64,000 nucleotides of DNA from Larimichthys crocea (Eukaryota; Chordata; Actinopteri; Sciaenidae). Shown here in pieces: positions 34,139 through 48,000 of the stretch (position 1 is its first letter; every line of letters begins with the position of its first letter). Both the position numbers and the translations under genes were made by a program. The stretch covers positions 16,395,358 to 16,459,357 of the forward strand of contig NC_040032.1 in NCBI RefSeq assembly GCF_000972845.2, read 5' to 3'. The notes beneath the pieces were generated by a model. That model ran no database searches. It was not told where the DNA came from and saw nothing but the letters and a program-made list of their open reading frames with translations.

Positions 34139-37100
34139 GAGAGATGCTGCTTTCCAGTCCTGCTCTGTCATAGCTTTCTCTCACAAGGTTGTTTCTGTAT
34201 TCCAGATCATATCTCTCTATAGATGCTTAACTCTCACCTTTGTCAGTCCTGCTGCGGCTGAACTGTCTGATGAATCAAAGACTAACAAAACCTCTCAAGA
34301 GCTTCGCAGCAATATCTCAAGGTTGGTGACCATTGCAGTGTTTGCTTTATATATTTATATTTCAGCTTTAACGTCAGTATATATATATATTTTTTTCAGT
34401 TTTATGATATTTAGCTGCTGGCACTGTATACTTTACAATCTGAACTGTAAGAAGTTCACTCACGGCAAAAAAACTTTCCCAATCTGCATGGTGGTGTTGT
34501 GCACTTGGCATTGCCAGCTGCATTTATTTATTTTCATGCTTCACTATTTCCCTTAATGTTCTTTCCCTTAATAGCCGCCTTGTGTTAGGCTCCATGTAGC
34601 AGTCAACAGAAGCATAATCTGGACCTGCATCTGTGTCTCCTTTTTAAATTCTACTCTTCTTATTCAAAAACATAAAACACTGCTTCCATGACATTATACT
34701 AGGCTCCTTCCTTGTACTGTGTACTTAAGACAGTGACATGATGGTAAGATTCACAACACGACTGAGTAAACAGAATTCAATAAAGCCTTCCTTCCAGTTG
34801 CAGCATCCAGTTATAACATCTGAGACAACAAAAGAAGAATAGAGTAAGAGAAAGAGTTTTCTAAAACTGATATGAAGCTTCTTCTTTTTTTTTTTGCTTT
34901 CATCCCGCATAAACTACTGCCTGTATAAAGAATATTAACAACAACCTCAAAGATAAAATACAGCCCACAATCATGTCCTGGAGCCATGACATTTTCAATG
35001 ATTGATTTATTTTTAGTTCTGCCTCGTTGATTTCCTCAGAGGTCTGTATTTTCATTGCTGGATAATATGATATTACACAGATCACTTGAAAGTGATTATT
35101 GTCTGGAAATGATAACGGCCGTCTGCAAATATTCATAGGAGGCACATTGCTCAAGGTTTGAACCCACACTCCTCCCACAAAAGTCAATAGGGGCACAGAG
35201 ACCCTTGAGCAAACAACTTCATACCAAGCCCCTCCAGCAAAGCGCTGGAAAGTGTGATTGTTGTAAGGAGCTCCCAGGTGTGATTGTCTATGAATCTTGA
35301 TGTTGTTGTTTTTAAAAAAAAAAGAAGAAAAAAAAACACAGCAGGGCTCTGTAAATCTTCCCTAGAAAAAAAAAATGTCAAAGAAAAAAAATAAAAAAGA
35401 AAGAAAAAACTGCTATTCTATTCTGAGTTATGCCTGGCTGAGGCCACGACCTATAGTGCAGGTTGACTTTGACCTCGCTGGCCGGCCGCAGCTGTGGAGC
35501 GATGATGAGCGCCGTTTGGCCACGGAAAGCTGCTTACGAGCAACTGTTCTGCTCCTGCCCGGCCTCACTTCTGCTGGAAGGGTTGGAGCTTATGTAGCCT
35601 TGACCTTCCTGTACTTTGGCAAGATGTGTTCATGAAGAGTTAATCAATATTTGCCTTTACCTGCACTCAAGTAACTGCAAAAAAAAAGAAAAAAAAGAAG
35701 AATGCTGACACTGTTATTTCTCAAATATTCTGTCTTGCTTCCCATTGTGCAGAATGATAATCTGAAACAAGTAAATCCAAGCTATTTAGAAGACATCAGG
35801 AGCAATCATATCTCCCACTGGGCTGCATACACTGACCCCACCATGGATGACCCCCTTCCAAAATCCAAATTCAAATGCTGTCTGACACAAGTGATTCATT
35901 ATTGTTGAATTGTTCTTCAGAGAGAATAGGATAAAGTATTATTTCAATACAAACACATGGGTTTGAGGGATCCAGTGAGAATAACTTGCTGTAAGTGGAC
36001 TAGAAATAAAATAGATTTTGTAATGGCATTGTTTATGAGAGTATTCCATCAAGCAGTATTAATTCATAACAACTCTACAGGTGCAGCATGAGTTATGCCA
36101 ACAGGATTATTTGAAAATTATTAAGTGAAACGCTTTGTTATGTTATATTTTTTGCTGCTGAGCTGTCGGCTGTTACTGATGAGCCTTCTGCACGGCTCTG
36201 TTTGTGCCCCATGCAACAATATATTCCAGCATCAGCCTCACAGACAAATCACAAAAACATAGCAGTGTGACAAGCACTCCATAAGGATGATCTAATGCGC
36301 TCATACGCGTGTTTACTGTAGTCATTATGAAGAAAACGGTGTTATATTTTCCAAAATTTAATAAAAGTGTCAGACACCAGGAAGCTAGATTAAAAAATAA
36401 ACAACATATCTGTGATAAATACTTAGACTAGCCTGGGGCCATTCAACTTTTTTCACATGTAACTGTGAGCGCAGTTTAATGCTAGAGCAAATATTCATCG
36501 ACTACTACTTTGTCATAAATATAACAAAGAGAGCAACTGGTGTATCTGTTCACAGTGCAAACAAACAAACTCAGATTTAGGTATGTGTTTGAATTCTTGT
36601 GTTCTGTCTGTAAATTTTAGACATTGGTTTTTGAAACATCAGGCCAAAGGAGTGCAGTTAAATAAATAAGACAGCAATAGCCAAGACACATTTACAGAAA
36701 TGTTGATTCACGTGCGCTGACCTTTATAAATAAATAAATTCAACGAGAGCAAGAATGGCAGACTCGCCAATGAAAATGAGAATGTGTATACAATGAGAGA
36801 CTATTGCAGAAATAGACGGAGATCATGAATAGTATCAAAAATGTGGTCCGATTTCATGAAAATATAACTTATAGCAACATTTTTGCAAACAATTATGCCG
36901 TCTTGGGTTAACAAGAATGAGTCAAACTGTAAAAAGTGTGCAAAATCTTTAACGTTTTTCATTTAAACAATCTGAATGCTAGTTATTGCTGAACAAACGC
37001 CATAAATGTATAATCTCTTCAGTGGATTCTCATAGATTTGAACTTAAAGTTAAAGCTCTTTAAAACAAAAATACATGTACTAATTAAATTATTAGTATTC

Positions 37101-37387
37101 CAAATCCCAAAGAATCCTGCCAACCTTTCAACACTGGGTGGCTGTGTGCAAGGCGTAGCCAGAAGCAGAGAGGTGAGTGGGATACAGCAAAAGTCAGGTA
37201 GAATATAGTGACCTGGGGGCTAGAGCAGAAGGGGGTGATAAGGAATCCATGTGACTGACTCAGAGTGATGGGCTTACCTGGCCATGAATATTTCAGACAG
37301 CACTGAGGTGTGTTATTACAGCTCAGTGGGAGCACTCACAACATGGGGCAAAACATGCGCCATCACAAGGTAGGAACCGAGCACAAA

Positions 37388-37409
37388 AACACACACACAC
37401 ACACACACA
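37388..37409 (+). repeat. (CA)n microsatellite
   Basis: Uninterrupted CA dinucleotide repeat of about 11 units in intergenic DNA. Confidence 0.95.
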
Positions 37410-39692
37410 AACAATGCAATTTGTTCCATCGTTCCGAAAGAACTCATTTCAAATTGCTTATTCATGTTGAATAGCCGAATGGCAAAACGTTTTCATCAAA
37501 AGCTAACAACAGCATCTTCCACTGACATGCTCCCTTAAATCAATATACCAGCTAATCAATAAGCAGGGAAAGGTTTACACACTATTTTAAGCATAGCTCT
37601 GCGAGAGGAGAGAGTGAAATAAATCCATGTGCAGCATTTTTTACTTGAGTTGGAAGACTCCCTCATGCCAAGAAAACAATTAAATAAATATTCTGTTTAC
37701 ATGCACCGGCTGCCCAGGGGTCTGCAAACCACAGCAAAGCAGCTTCACTCAGCCGGCTAACAATCCAGAGCCTCTGGCCATTCTCATGTATTCCCTCCAT
37801 TATTTCACCAGCATCTGCCTCTCAAGCCACCATCTCTTACACCAAACAGTGTCTGGGGATGAGAGTGTCATTGACTACTATGATGGGGAGGCGTGTGCTG
37901 CTTTAGAGTACCCTAAAAGCTGTTGAGAAATCCACTTTGAATATATTCAGGGTAGTATATGTAGTAGGATACAAATACAGCATAAATACTGTATACAGTA
38001 GCTCCTAGACATGGATGTAGCTTATGGGAATGACAGTAAGAGCTATACAGAATTTATAGCAGTGAAGTCAGGCCTTGGTTTTCTTAGTTCAAATCAGTAT
38101 CATGGCTATAACCTTAGAAGATTTGCAGAGTAGCGAAAACACGATCAATCATACATCAACTATTTACACGTTTTTTTCATCTTGTTAATTTGGCATTCAG
38201 TTGAAAAACCACTTCTCTCCAGTCAATACAAGATATTCAGATCCAGTTTCTCCTGATGCTAACTTCCAACACCTTCCAACATGGACACCTGAGACAACGG
38301 GCCCTGAGCAGGGAACAGCCAGCCTCATGAATTAAACATCATCCCTTAGTTATTCATCAGAAAGGACGCGCATTAACCTGTGTGCAACCCTAACATTATT
38401 AATATTCAGCAGAAGGCGCTGTTTGAAGAGGCCCAAAAATAAACGCCCGCGACTTATACATGCGTTTGACTGGTAATTAAGACAGTGTGGTCCCGCAGCC
38501 ACACATATGATCATCATAAAAGTATGCCATTTGGAAAACGTACTACATTCTAGCCTTGAATTTGCATCTGTGTTTGGAAGTTGTCAGCGATATCGCTTTA
38601 ATTTATAATCAGTTCTGGATTTTTTTTTAGTTAAAGCCCCCTGGAGTTCGCCAGTGAATACACTGAGCATGTTTTATTTATAGTAACATAACCTTATTTA
38701 TACATCGTGTCGAGACAAGCTAAGAAAACCAGTTGAAAGTTGTTGTTGTTTTTTTAATATCCTGGAACTCTTCTATAACAATATTTTGAGTGATTAGATT
38801 TGTTTGGCTCCCGGCAGCTTTATACTTTGTTAAACTGACAAAATGATGAATTAGACTTATAGCTGAGCATGTGCTAAATCTCACGTTGGACAAAGACAAT
38901 GAAAAAAATGCACAGAAAGCAAACCAAAGGAAGACAAAGGGAGGAATCAATATTGTTATTTTTTTGTTTTACATCACTGCATTTAAACATAACCCATGCT
39001 TTTGGATAACCATCATCTTCTGCTAAAGCTGATGCAGTCGGGGGGTTAATTGCTGTTTGATGGGACCTGAATGGTATTTGTTGAGGGATGTTGAGGGTCA
39101 GCCCAAGGATTCAAATTAATTATGTTTGGTCTAATACTTCTGGGAAAATGACCCCATTTAGTGTCTAATACATTTGTGTGGTAAGTCATACATGCACATG
39201 AAACAATTGGGATGATAAATCATCAGATACATTCAAGCCGATATAGCTGCAGCATCTATTTGTGTTCTCATAGATGTTACAGAAATATTTATACGTCTCT
39301 GGAAAGTCCAAACTCAATATTTTACCCAGCCAATTTAATTATTTACTGCGTTTCAGGGAGAGCAAAATGATAGTGAGAATCCTGGCAGTGCAATAGAACT
39401 GGAAAAAAAAAGTTAATGAAGCTCACCTGCCTTGTAGAAATACAATTCTACGGCTGATTCAGTTAGCTTTTGAATCATGCTGGCAGGCGCACAGCTCGTT
39501 GGTTTGAGGACCGGGGAGAGATCCCCGGTGGAAGCTGCCGTCTCTGCTAGCATGAATAGCACCTGTAAAAAAGCCAAGCAGGTGTACAATCAACCTGTGT
39601 GGTGTGTTTCTCGCAGAGCAAATTTTTACACCTGCCAGAATGTAATTTTGGAGGAGCAGCAGGACGCCTTCCACTTTGTACACAAATCACAC

Positions 39693-39747
39693 TGGCTTTG
39701 TGTGTGGGAAGGTGTATGTGTGTAACTGGTGGGTGTGTGTGGGGGGG
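39693..39747 (+). repeat. TG-rich imperfect microsatellite
   Basis: Interrupted TG dinucleotide tract (TTTGTGTGTGGG, ATGTGTGTAAC, GGGTGTGTGTGG) ending in a run of seven G. Confidence 0.8.
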
Positions 39748-40414
39748 ACCTTTGATTCCTTTTTCTCCAATAAACATAGAAAACATCCCACTACTACTGC
39801 CAATTTAGCTCGAAGCAGTGCTGAAGTTGGATAGAAGCTATCAAAAAATGTTGGATTTAGAGGATGCCATTAACTTATTTGAAATCACCGGAAGATTTAA
39901 ATGGCATAGTCGCAATTTAGAAAATAGCATAACATGCAGGGAATTTGATTCAACACGAGTATCTTTGGAGATTAGAGGAATAGGTTGAACAGAGAAGAGG
40001 CTCTTAAACTCCATGTATTCTGCACTTTCTCCCCTGCTCTCATCTGCATAACCCTGACACTGAACTGACACCAAGGGATTCACTTGGCGGATTTAAAACA
40101 AAATGATTATCAAATCATGTTTTTACATCATCCTTCTCTTATTACCCAGAAAAGCAGCTGGAGGTCGTCTCTCACTCAGGTTCATTTGTTTGAATGTAGA
40201 CCTTTGACAGAATCACTGCAGATAAAACAGCAAACTGAATGTTATGTTGCTTTTTTACTGTCGCTGGACTTTTAATTAATAATTGTATATGCTGCTATCA
40301 TTCACGTACAAATGATCCACATCTTCAAAAGAAAAGAAAAGATTGTGAGTGATTGAGTATGGCATTTCTACGAAAGCTGCTAGTGAGGCTGTTTTTAGCC
40401 ACAGTCGCGCCTGA

Positions 40415-40784
40415 GTGGGACATGAATGTCAGTCCCAATTTTCATGGCAATCCATCCGATAGTTGTTGAGACATTTCCGTCAAAACCACAAATATCAAGC
40501 TGCCTTGTGGCAGTAGAGGAAAAGCCAGGAATCACCAAAGTCTTTAGGACGCATTATGGGAAGGAATATTTGTGCATTGACGTCTGTGGCCGGACATCTT
40601 ATAGATAGTGATATATTTCTCAGGATAGGTGAATATCATGACCTGCTGATAGCGCTACAGGCTCATTGGGATCATCATTGAGGTTCATCCTCTGGTCACC
40701 ATGAATTTCTGCAACCAGATTTCATTGCAATCCATCCAATAGTTGTGGAGATATTCCAGTGGTAGTCACAGGAAAAGTGGTAGG
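40415..40784 (+). repeat. Partly tandem ~280 bp dispersed repeat
   Basis: The motif TTTCATGGCAATCCATCCGA at 40440 recurs as TTTCATTGCAATCCATCCAA at 40720, with similar upstream (catgaat) and downstream (tagttg.ggaga.at.tcc) sequence. This gives a 280 bp period with about 1.3 copies. It resembles a family abundant in percomorph fishes that often occurs as tandem units. A third, separate copy lies at 17460-17545 in this window. Confidence 0.7.
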
Positions 40785-41999
40785 ATTGATTCTCTGGAGA
40801 CCTGTCTATCCAGACATTAATAAGACCAACGAACTGACCATCACCCCTAAAGAAATTTTACTTTATCTTTTAGAACAGACATGATAGACCTGTTTTCAGG
40901 AGTTGAGAAGTTCTCCTAATGACCTCCTAATGAGTAACCTAATGTTCATGTTTAAATTGGTAGAGTGCCCTATAGCAGTGATGACCGTGCTGATGAAGAT
41001 GATATTATGGGAAAATTGTGGTAGTGACTTGTAGGTAATGATGAATGTGTATACGCTTGTGTCACATTTACATTTTCAGGTTCTGAGGATTTTCTCTGTC
41101 AGGGCACAACCGGTTCATTGGGTTTTAGTTGCCCCTAGGTTGAAAAAAAGAGGTGATAATTGTATTAAGTAATAGAGAAATTAACTATAAATTGTATCTA
41201 ATGAAGAGATGAAAAAGGCTTATTTAATCAGGCAGACAATCCAGTTGCTGCTGTCATGTCAACAGTGTTGGCTCCTGTTGCTACACAGAGCAAACAAACC
41301 ATGGAGGTGGAATTGTGAAAACCACAAATGTCAGATGGCAAAGCCTCCCTTCGCGCTTTGTCTTGACAACAGTAGTCAGTGGCTCACAGTATTAGCATGA
41401 ATGAATCAGAGGTTTGGTTAATGACAAATGGACTAAAATTGTTGGATATTTAGAATTCTTTCAATGAAACAAGGTCTCTAATGGTGCATGTTAGACCAGA
41501 GAGCACCACCTCGACATTAAGAGCAGCATGTGTTGAATGACTGGGTTCTCCCCTTAGCTGTTGCCAAGGGATCTGCAGTGGACATACATGAATAATCTGG
41601 CAGAGCTGTGACTTTATCCTCCAGCAGCGCCATCGGCTCTGGGTGAAGTTAGAGGTGAAGCCTAATGCCAGTGAAACGTACTGGAGCAAGTGGAGCAAAA
41701 GAAACAGCAGCCCCTCCATCATTAAATTAGAGTAAGCAAACTACAGCTTCACACTCTGACTTGTCATTTTCTTTCTGCTTTATTATTGTTCTCATTGCTG
41801 AGCCAGACTGATGTGATTAAAACAAAACTGATAAAATTGATCGTCATGATTCAAAATTCGCTACAGATGTTCTCTTTAATCCAAGAATTATGTGCATTTG
41901 GCAAGCAGATACAGTTTACTTGCACAAAAAGTCTTAAATTAAAGTAATTTAAGATGAAACCCTTACATGCTTTGTTATTACTCAGAGATTCATTTATTT

Positions 42000-42082
42000 A
42001 TTTATGTATCTATTCATTTATTTAATGTTGTGAATGGGAATTGTATCTTAACTGACTTACCTGGTTAAAAGAAGAAAAAAAT
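42000..42082 (+). mobile_element. LINE-type 3' tail fragment with TTTA repeats
   Basis: A run of (TTTA)n precedes GAATGGGAATTGTATCTTAA and CTGACTTACCTGGTTAAAAG, followed by an A-rich end. The 'acctggttaaa...' ending is typical of 3' ends of vertebrate CR1/L2-type LINEs. Only the tail is present; no reverse transcriptase coding was seen nearby. Family is inferred from memory. Confidence 0.5.
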
Positions 42083-45000
42083 CATTTCAAAGATTCAAGA
42101 TTTTTTCAGTTTCTTTGCCTTCAAAGATTTGAAGAGGTTAAAGGAAGCGCTCAAATCCGCAAAATACTCGGAGCATTCGAGGTGAACTGTTTATTTTGAG
42201 CTCAAATGAAAAAAATAAATAAAAATAAAAATAAAAACATTGCAGTTGCAAAGTTGCAGATCCCCGGGGGGAGAGTTGAATGACCTGCCAAATCTAATTT
42301 CTCAGTGTGTGTATTTACTAGAGTCGCTATAGCTGAGGGAAAATGTATTGTGTCAGCGCTTGGCAGTTTCTCTCTGTTATGGAAGTTCAGTGACCCATTA
42401 TTTAGTAGTGTAGTGTGCAATGTGCATGGCATGGCAAAAATAAGAATCATAGAATTACTTGATGGAATGCAGAGAAATTACATATTCCACTCCAGCGTTA
42501 AACATTCTGCTTGATTAAAGGTTTAAACATAGATTAAGGTCATGCCATATGGTAGACTGCAGAGGTAAATGTCTGGAAGTTGATTTTTCTTTTTTTCTTT
42601 CGAACAGACCGATTAGTCCTTGAGCACAATAGCATGTAATTATCCTACAGGTACGAATAAATATAGTTGTAGTTTAGTTGGTATTCAGAGGTTAGGGTTT
42701 TCAAATAATGGAGTACTAACTTGTTCAGCATTAGGTATAAACATTTAAATTAAAGTTGCATGCTGGGGATCATCCATGCATCTAAAAAATGTACTAATAT
42801 TAAAAAGAAAAAAAGCCAAAACAATCTCAGGCAATGATCTCTGCCAGGAATCTCCAGGCATCAATATGAAAAATGAATCATAAAGCATGGGTACTGTATA
42901 TTTCAAAGCTTAAAATGCTCTTGCCCTTTAAATGATTACGTTTATGTCTTTCATTTCTTTAGCTGGTAAAGGCAAGAGTGCATGAATTCTGCATAACACT
43001 GAGCCCCGCACGACACTAACTCTGCATTAACGTCACACTAAATCCTGCCGTTCACTCAACAAATAAAGTAAAGACAGTGAATCCCAGCTCTAGTGAGGAG
43101 TGTACAGAGCACAGAAGCTGCTGGAACAAAGCTAGGAGAATCTGATTTCCGTCCCACAGACAATGAGGCCCATCACTCAGCATCTGCCATGTAGTACTAT
43201 GGATTATATTTACACCCAGACAGCACACCAGGGCTCCAGGGACGTGAAGGGATGCACAGGAAGTGGAGGTCACTTGACCAAACACAACCCAATACAAGCC
43301 TGTGGGAAAGGAGCAACAACCATACATCATGCCAGAGGCCATCCGTCACCCAGACTGCTCGATTTAAGGCAGCCACTTTGAGATTTGTCGCAGACACTGG
43401 TTCTTGAGGGACAAGCCGGTGACAGGGTTTCCTACAAATATACTCTATTTCTCTCAAAGGCTGTACACTATATATATATACACAGGTCAGAAATGTCAGG
43501 AGGAACTGTCATTACACACAATTAACTGAGATGATTTTGGTTCTCGTTGTTTGTCTTATTATTCTACAGGCATGGCCAGGTGGTACAGAGGTGGTCTAAC
43601 TGTAAAATGTCAGAGTGTAACTTGAAACTTTTCCATTAAGTCAATATAATACACTCACACACACAAAAAGGTTATTCCTTGTCTTCTGGCAGATGGAAAG
43701 ATATTGGTATTTTTGGTCCAGAGATAACCATGTCTAAATAGTGTCTGCAGCAATGATTCACTGGTGCTGTATGCAGACTGCACCCAGCATAGCAAATCGT
43801 CTTTTTATGGTGCAATCAGAAAGGATCTAGCAGTGGTTACAGAAGTGTAGCCCGGTTCTACAATAACTGGAGTATTTTTTTTTTGTGGATTAATGGGAGT
43901 GAATCCATGAGTGAAAGTGAAACGCATCATGCTGAAATCCAGACGACGTCCTCCCACATTGCAACCCTGAAAGTGCTGATGTTTATTTTAATCATCAGTA
44001 AATCTTTTTTTAATTATTATCATTTCTAATGATACATTAGTAGCGATTTCTAGCTTAACTCTGTGTTAATGATTTTGTAAGTGGATGTGGATGTGCCAAA
44101 AAAACTCTAAATGCTTCAGGCCCATGAGTGTTAGTTCAACAGCAGCCATTTTCCTGTCTGTCATGTGTTTTTCTGAAAAACAAGGATTTCCTGAAAAAAC
44201 CTCGAGGATGCCATGCAATGTAAAATCTTGCCGACTGTCTCAGCGATGATTTGTAATTTGTTCAGTGTAATTTTGTCAGTTTCTCATAATGTTTCTGGTA
44301 ATGGTTTATTTAAATGCATTCCATTGGAAGAAGCCAGTTTGAACAGCACAATGTGATACTCTACTTTTCTCAGCACTGTGGGTGGATAATATCGAACCAA
44401 AAAAAACATGTACTGGAGGGTTTTGCGTGCAATCCACATGAACCAGAGGCAAAATCTTTTCCTGCACCTTCCCGAGGAAAGTATCCACAGTGATATTGCC
44501 TACAATGCACCAACAGGCACAGAACAGAATCGGTTTTAAATAAGCCTTATGGCTACCCGGTGCTAATGTTAATCAGGACACATGCTGTCTAGTATTGTGG
44601 TCTATTGTGGTCCTCCAATATCTGGGATATATTACAAGTTCCATGTTTTTTTAAACTGGGTTTGAATGGCATAAAAATATAAATTCATTTTGAATTCATA
44701 ACGGAGTCATCTTTGATGTATCTAACAAAAAAATGCTGCTGCTGTGTTTGAGTTGAGAATGGGTCGAACGCACATTTGCGACGTAATCACAGTGGTGTGG
44801 TGTATGATAAAGGAAAAGTGGAGAGGGATGTTGTAGCTGTATTAATAACATGTCATTAGTGAACACCTTTCCAACAAATACACTGCACTGAACTGCAACT
44901 TCAATACATATTTTTTTCTCCACATAGTGTAGCTGCCTGAACATAATAAGGACGTACAGACCGAACCTCAAAGAAGCCCTTAAGCTGTATTTTTCAACAT

Positions 45001-48000
45001 GTCTGCCATCTGTTATTTTCCTGAAAAATGTTACAAGCAATTTGCTTTTGGTTACCAGTTATAGAAAAAGCAGCAAGTACCTACTCAGAACCAATGCTGT
45101 AAAGCAGATAGTTAGGTAGTGGCTTTTGAAAACTGCAGACTAAAGCAGCACATGCATATATACAGTACCTGCCACAGACATCAATAGGAGGTTTGTAAAT
45201 TATTTATGTTTTCTAAAGTCGGAGATTTATGGTCCCATTTCTCATGTATTTAGGAAACTAGCCTTTTTATCCTGGTAAGGGATAAATAGGGAGAGCTTAC
45301 CTCTCATTGAAATGCTGTACTGTTTAGCCAGAAAACCTGCAGATAGCAAGAGACGACAGCTCTAAATTATATGTCTCTGTATATTTGGCCCGGGAAGAAG
45401 TGAAATAAATGCATGTGTCCTTGTTCTGTATGAGGTCCATTGCAGGTGGACAGACGCTGTAGATTAATTTGTGCCACTGGCATGCGAAGGTCCCATGCAC
45501 ATACGATACATATAGTTTGAGCAGCGGCCTGGAAATGAGTGGAGAGGAAGCAGGAACGCTTCTGACTGCATGCCCTTCAATGAACGCTGCAAAGGATGAA
45601 GGTGAGGAAATATTATACATAAATGGATCCATCAAAACTTCCAGTGATGCAGCCCATTTTTACTCCCGCAAAGGTCTTGGGAAGAAAGACGGCTACCATG
45701 CTGATATAACCTTTCTGAACAGCATCACCTCAAGTGCCAATGCTGAATAATTCAGTGCCTATTAGTCTACCATTTGCCTGGACATAAAGTCTCCTAGCAA
45801 CATTGCCAGACTTTGTGTTCAGGTGGGTGTTTTGTCACAGAGAAAAGGATGTTGAGGTAGCGGTGCACATTAAACATTACCATAGTTCCAAGATTGAAGT
45901 CTATATTTCAAGGAGATTTCATCCGAGCAAGTCAAAAGTTTTAAAACGGAGAATAATAAAAGAATAATTTGATCATATTTCCACAATTAAAACATTCTCC
46001 TACTTAGATAGGCTTTATTCCAGTTCACGGGGTATGCTGGGTAACACTTATGATAACTAACTCATACATAGTTCAGTAACATCTAGATGGAGAAATATTC
46101 AGCTCTTCTCTAATTAAATGAAATCTTCATCAGACCGCAATTATGACCTTGTGCTAAGAATTAATCCAACCACTGAAAGCAGAAGGACAAATAGAGTGCA
46201 CACACTGGAGCATAATGAGCAAGCAGCGATATAATGATGGTTGTCCATAATATATAAAAATCCGCTAATGATGACTCAGACCATCCACTGCGACCACATT
46301 TTGATACAGACATGCTTGCCCACACTTTGATGCCGAGAGATTGTAAATGTCAGTGGCTTGTCACTCAGACTCATGTGCAAGGACTCAGACAGTCCCACAT
46401 GGGCGGTGAGATGGAGCCTGCTAAAAGGGAAGACTGAATGACAGGACAGACATTAGTATCCTGTCTGACTCACTCAGTGTCCCAACTGTCGATCTCTGAA
46501 CACGTTTGAGGCATTTTCAAATTTCCACTCAGTGCTTGATTATCACCATTCAATGCCTCACTGCTGGGCGTTGATTGGTTGTCCTCGTTGAATAACTGTT
46601 TAAGGTCCTCCAGTTGGCTTTCGGCTTTCGAATTGCTTTTCCCCAATTTCAGTGGGGTTAAGATGAAATGGAAAAGAAATGATGTTTTAGATTCAGGGAT
46701 GAGAGTGAATATCTTTCGACGCTCACGATGGAAAATGAAAGGTTAAGTCTTTGAAAGGCATCATTACAAATGTCAGACTTCCTGATATGTAGACTCTATA
46801 TTTGAAAAACAAACAAACATGCAATGCAGTTGATGACCAACTAAAAAACTAAACTAGGTTTTTAACCTCTTTGTTTCAATGTTAAGGAAGAAACTAAACT
46901 AGTTTTTTACTCCTTCACAGTTTCGGTGACTTTCATTTCACCTTTGTGAATGTTTATTCCGATGGCATAATTTCATTGGTATTAGCATCGTAATTTGATG
47001 ATTGAGGGAATTCGCTGTTCGCTGATTAAAAATTTGTCACATTTGACTTGGTGTGCCGAACGTGATAATTATCTTGAAAGTGTAAAAAAACATTTGAGGA
47101 TCCTTTCTCCCAAATCGAAAACGTTTCAAACACCAAAAGGCATTGTTTCATGCTACATTTTAATTTGCAAGGTTATACAGTACAGTCAACCAATGACGGT
47201 GACATGCATATGGTCTATGGCAGACATCCAGATCTGGCTTCCAGAAGTCCTTCTGACGCGGCACATGCCAAAACTCAATGACACAACAACAATCCAGAGC
47301 CAAATGGCCACTGGGCTTTTGTATTAGTTTAGATGAATCCCACTTTGGAGAGGAATATATTCCTCTGGACTTTGACGCAGGGCAATATCCCGGGGTTTGA
47401 ATAAAGTGACTTAGAACACACCAATGACTTCCATCTGCTCAGTGAGTTATGCTTGTAAATTCCGCAATTAGATGCATAGTTAATTCCTGCTATCTATCAG
47501 TTTATAGCTCGTGAGTTTGGTGGCAAAGACCACCAAGCTGTCAAGTGCTGGCACCAAATCGAGAACATTTTTATCTCTCGGCGCAATGACTCATGCAGTG
47601 ACTGAGCTGAAGAATTTATTAAGTGTATGGTAAAGTCACAAAGATGTATGTTTTTTCACACTTGTTTTTCAAACTTCACTCATTTCCTTCGTGATTAAAG
47701 ACCTCTGCGTTCTTAAGGATGAATTTGTTTTTTCACCAAGAAAAAAAAGTGAAAGAGGTTGCCAAAAGAATGTCTGAAATAATTAGTAACGGCCACTTGA
47801 GGTATCTTTGGGACAAGAACGAGCTCCTGGGCAGAATGAAAGTGACCATGAAGTGGAACTGGACAGCCTGGCAGCAGCTCTCAGGAAGCAACATGGTCTC
47901 CTGGTTGGAAGCAGGATCTGGAGATTCAAGGATCATTAGAAATGGACCTTAATACATGAATGGAGCTGTAGAGAAAATGGGGGACAGTGTAATAATCTAA

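Larger units (their letters stand above)
26948..40414. other. Intergenic DNA upstream of the sez6l-like gene (13.5 kb)
   Basis: No exon is supportable on either strand. The stretch holds the microsatellites and C-rich tract listed separately, several poly-T/poly-A runs (for example 33654-33664, 35310-35338) and AT-rich blocks. A GC-richer block at 35430-35640 and the stretch at 38390-38510 stand out in composition, but I recognise no family or gene in either. Confidence 0.7.

Noticed and set aside
45469..45750. A 93-codon plus-strand frame with fairly protein-like composition
   Set aside because: Isolated, without flanking splice signals or a recognisable family.
46841..46912. Imperfect direct repeat of AAACTAAACTAG-TTTTTA, 50 bp apart
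   Set aside because: Short and AT-rich; compatible with chance or local slippage, with no element boundary.
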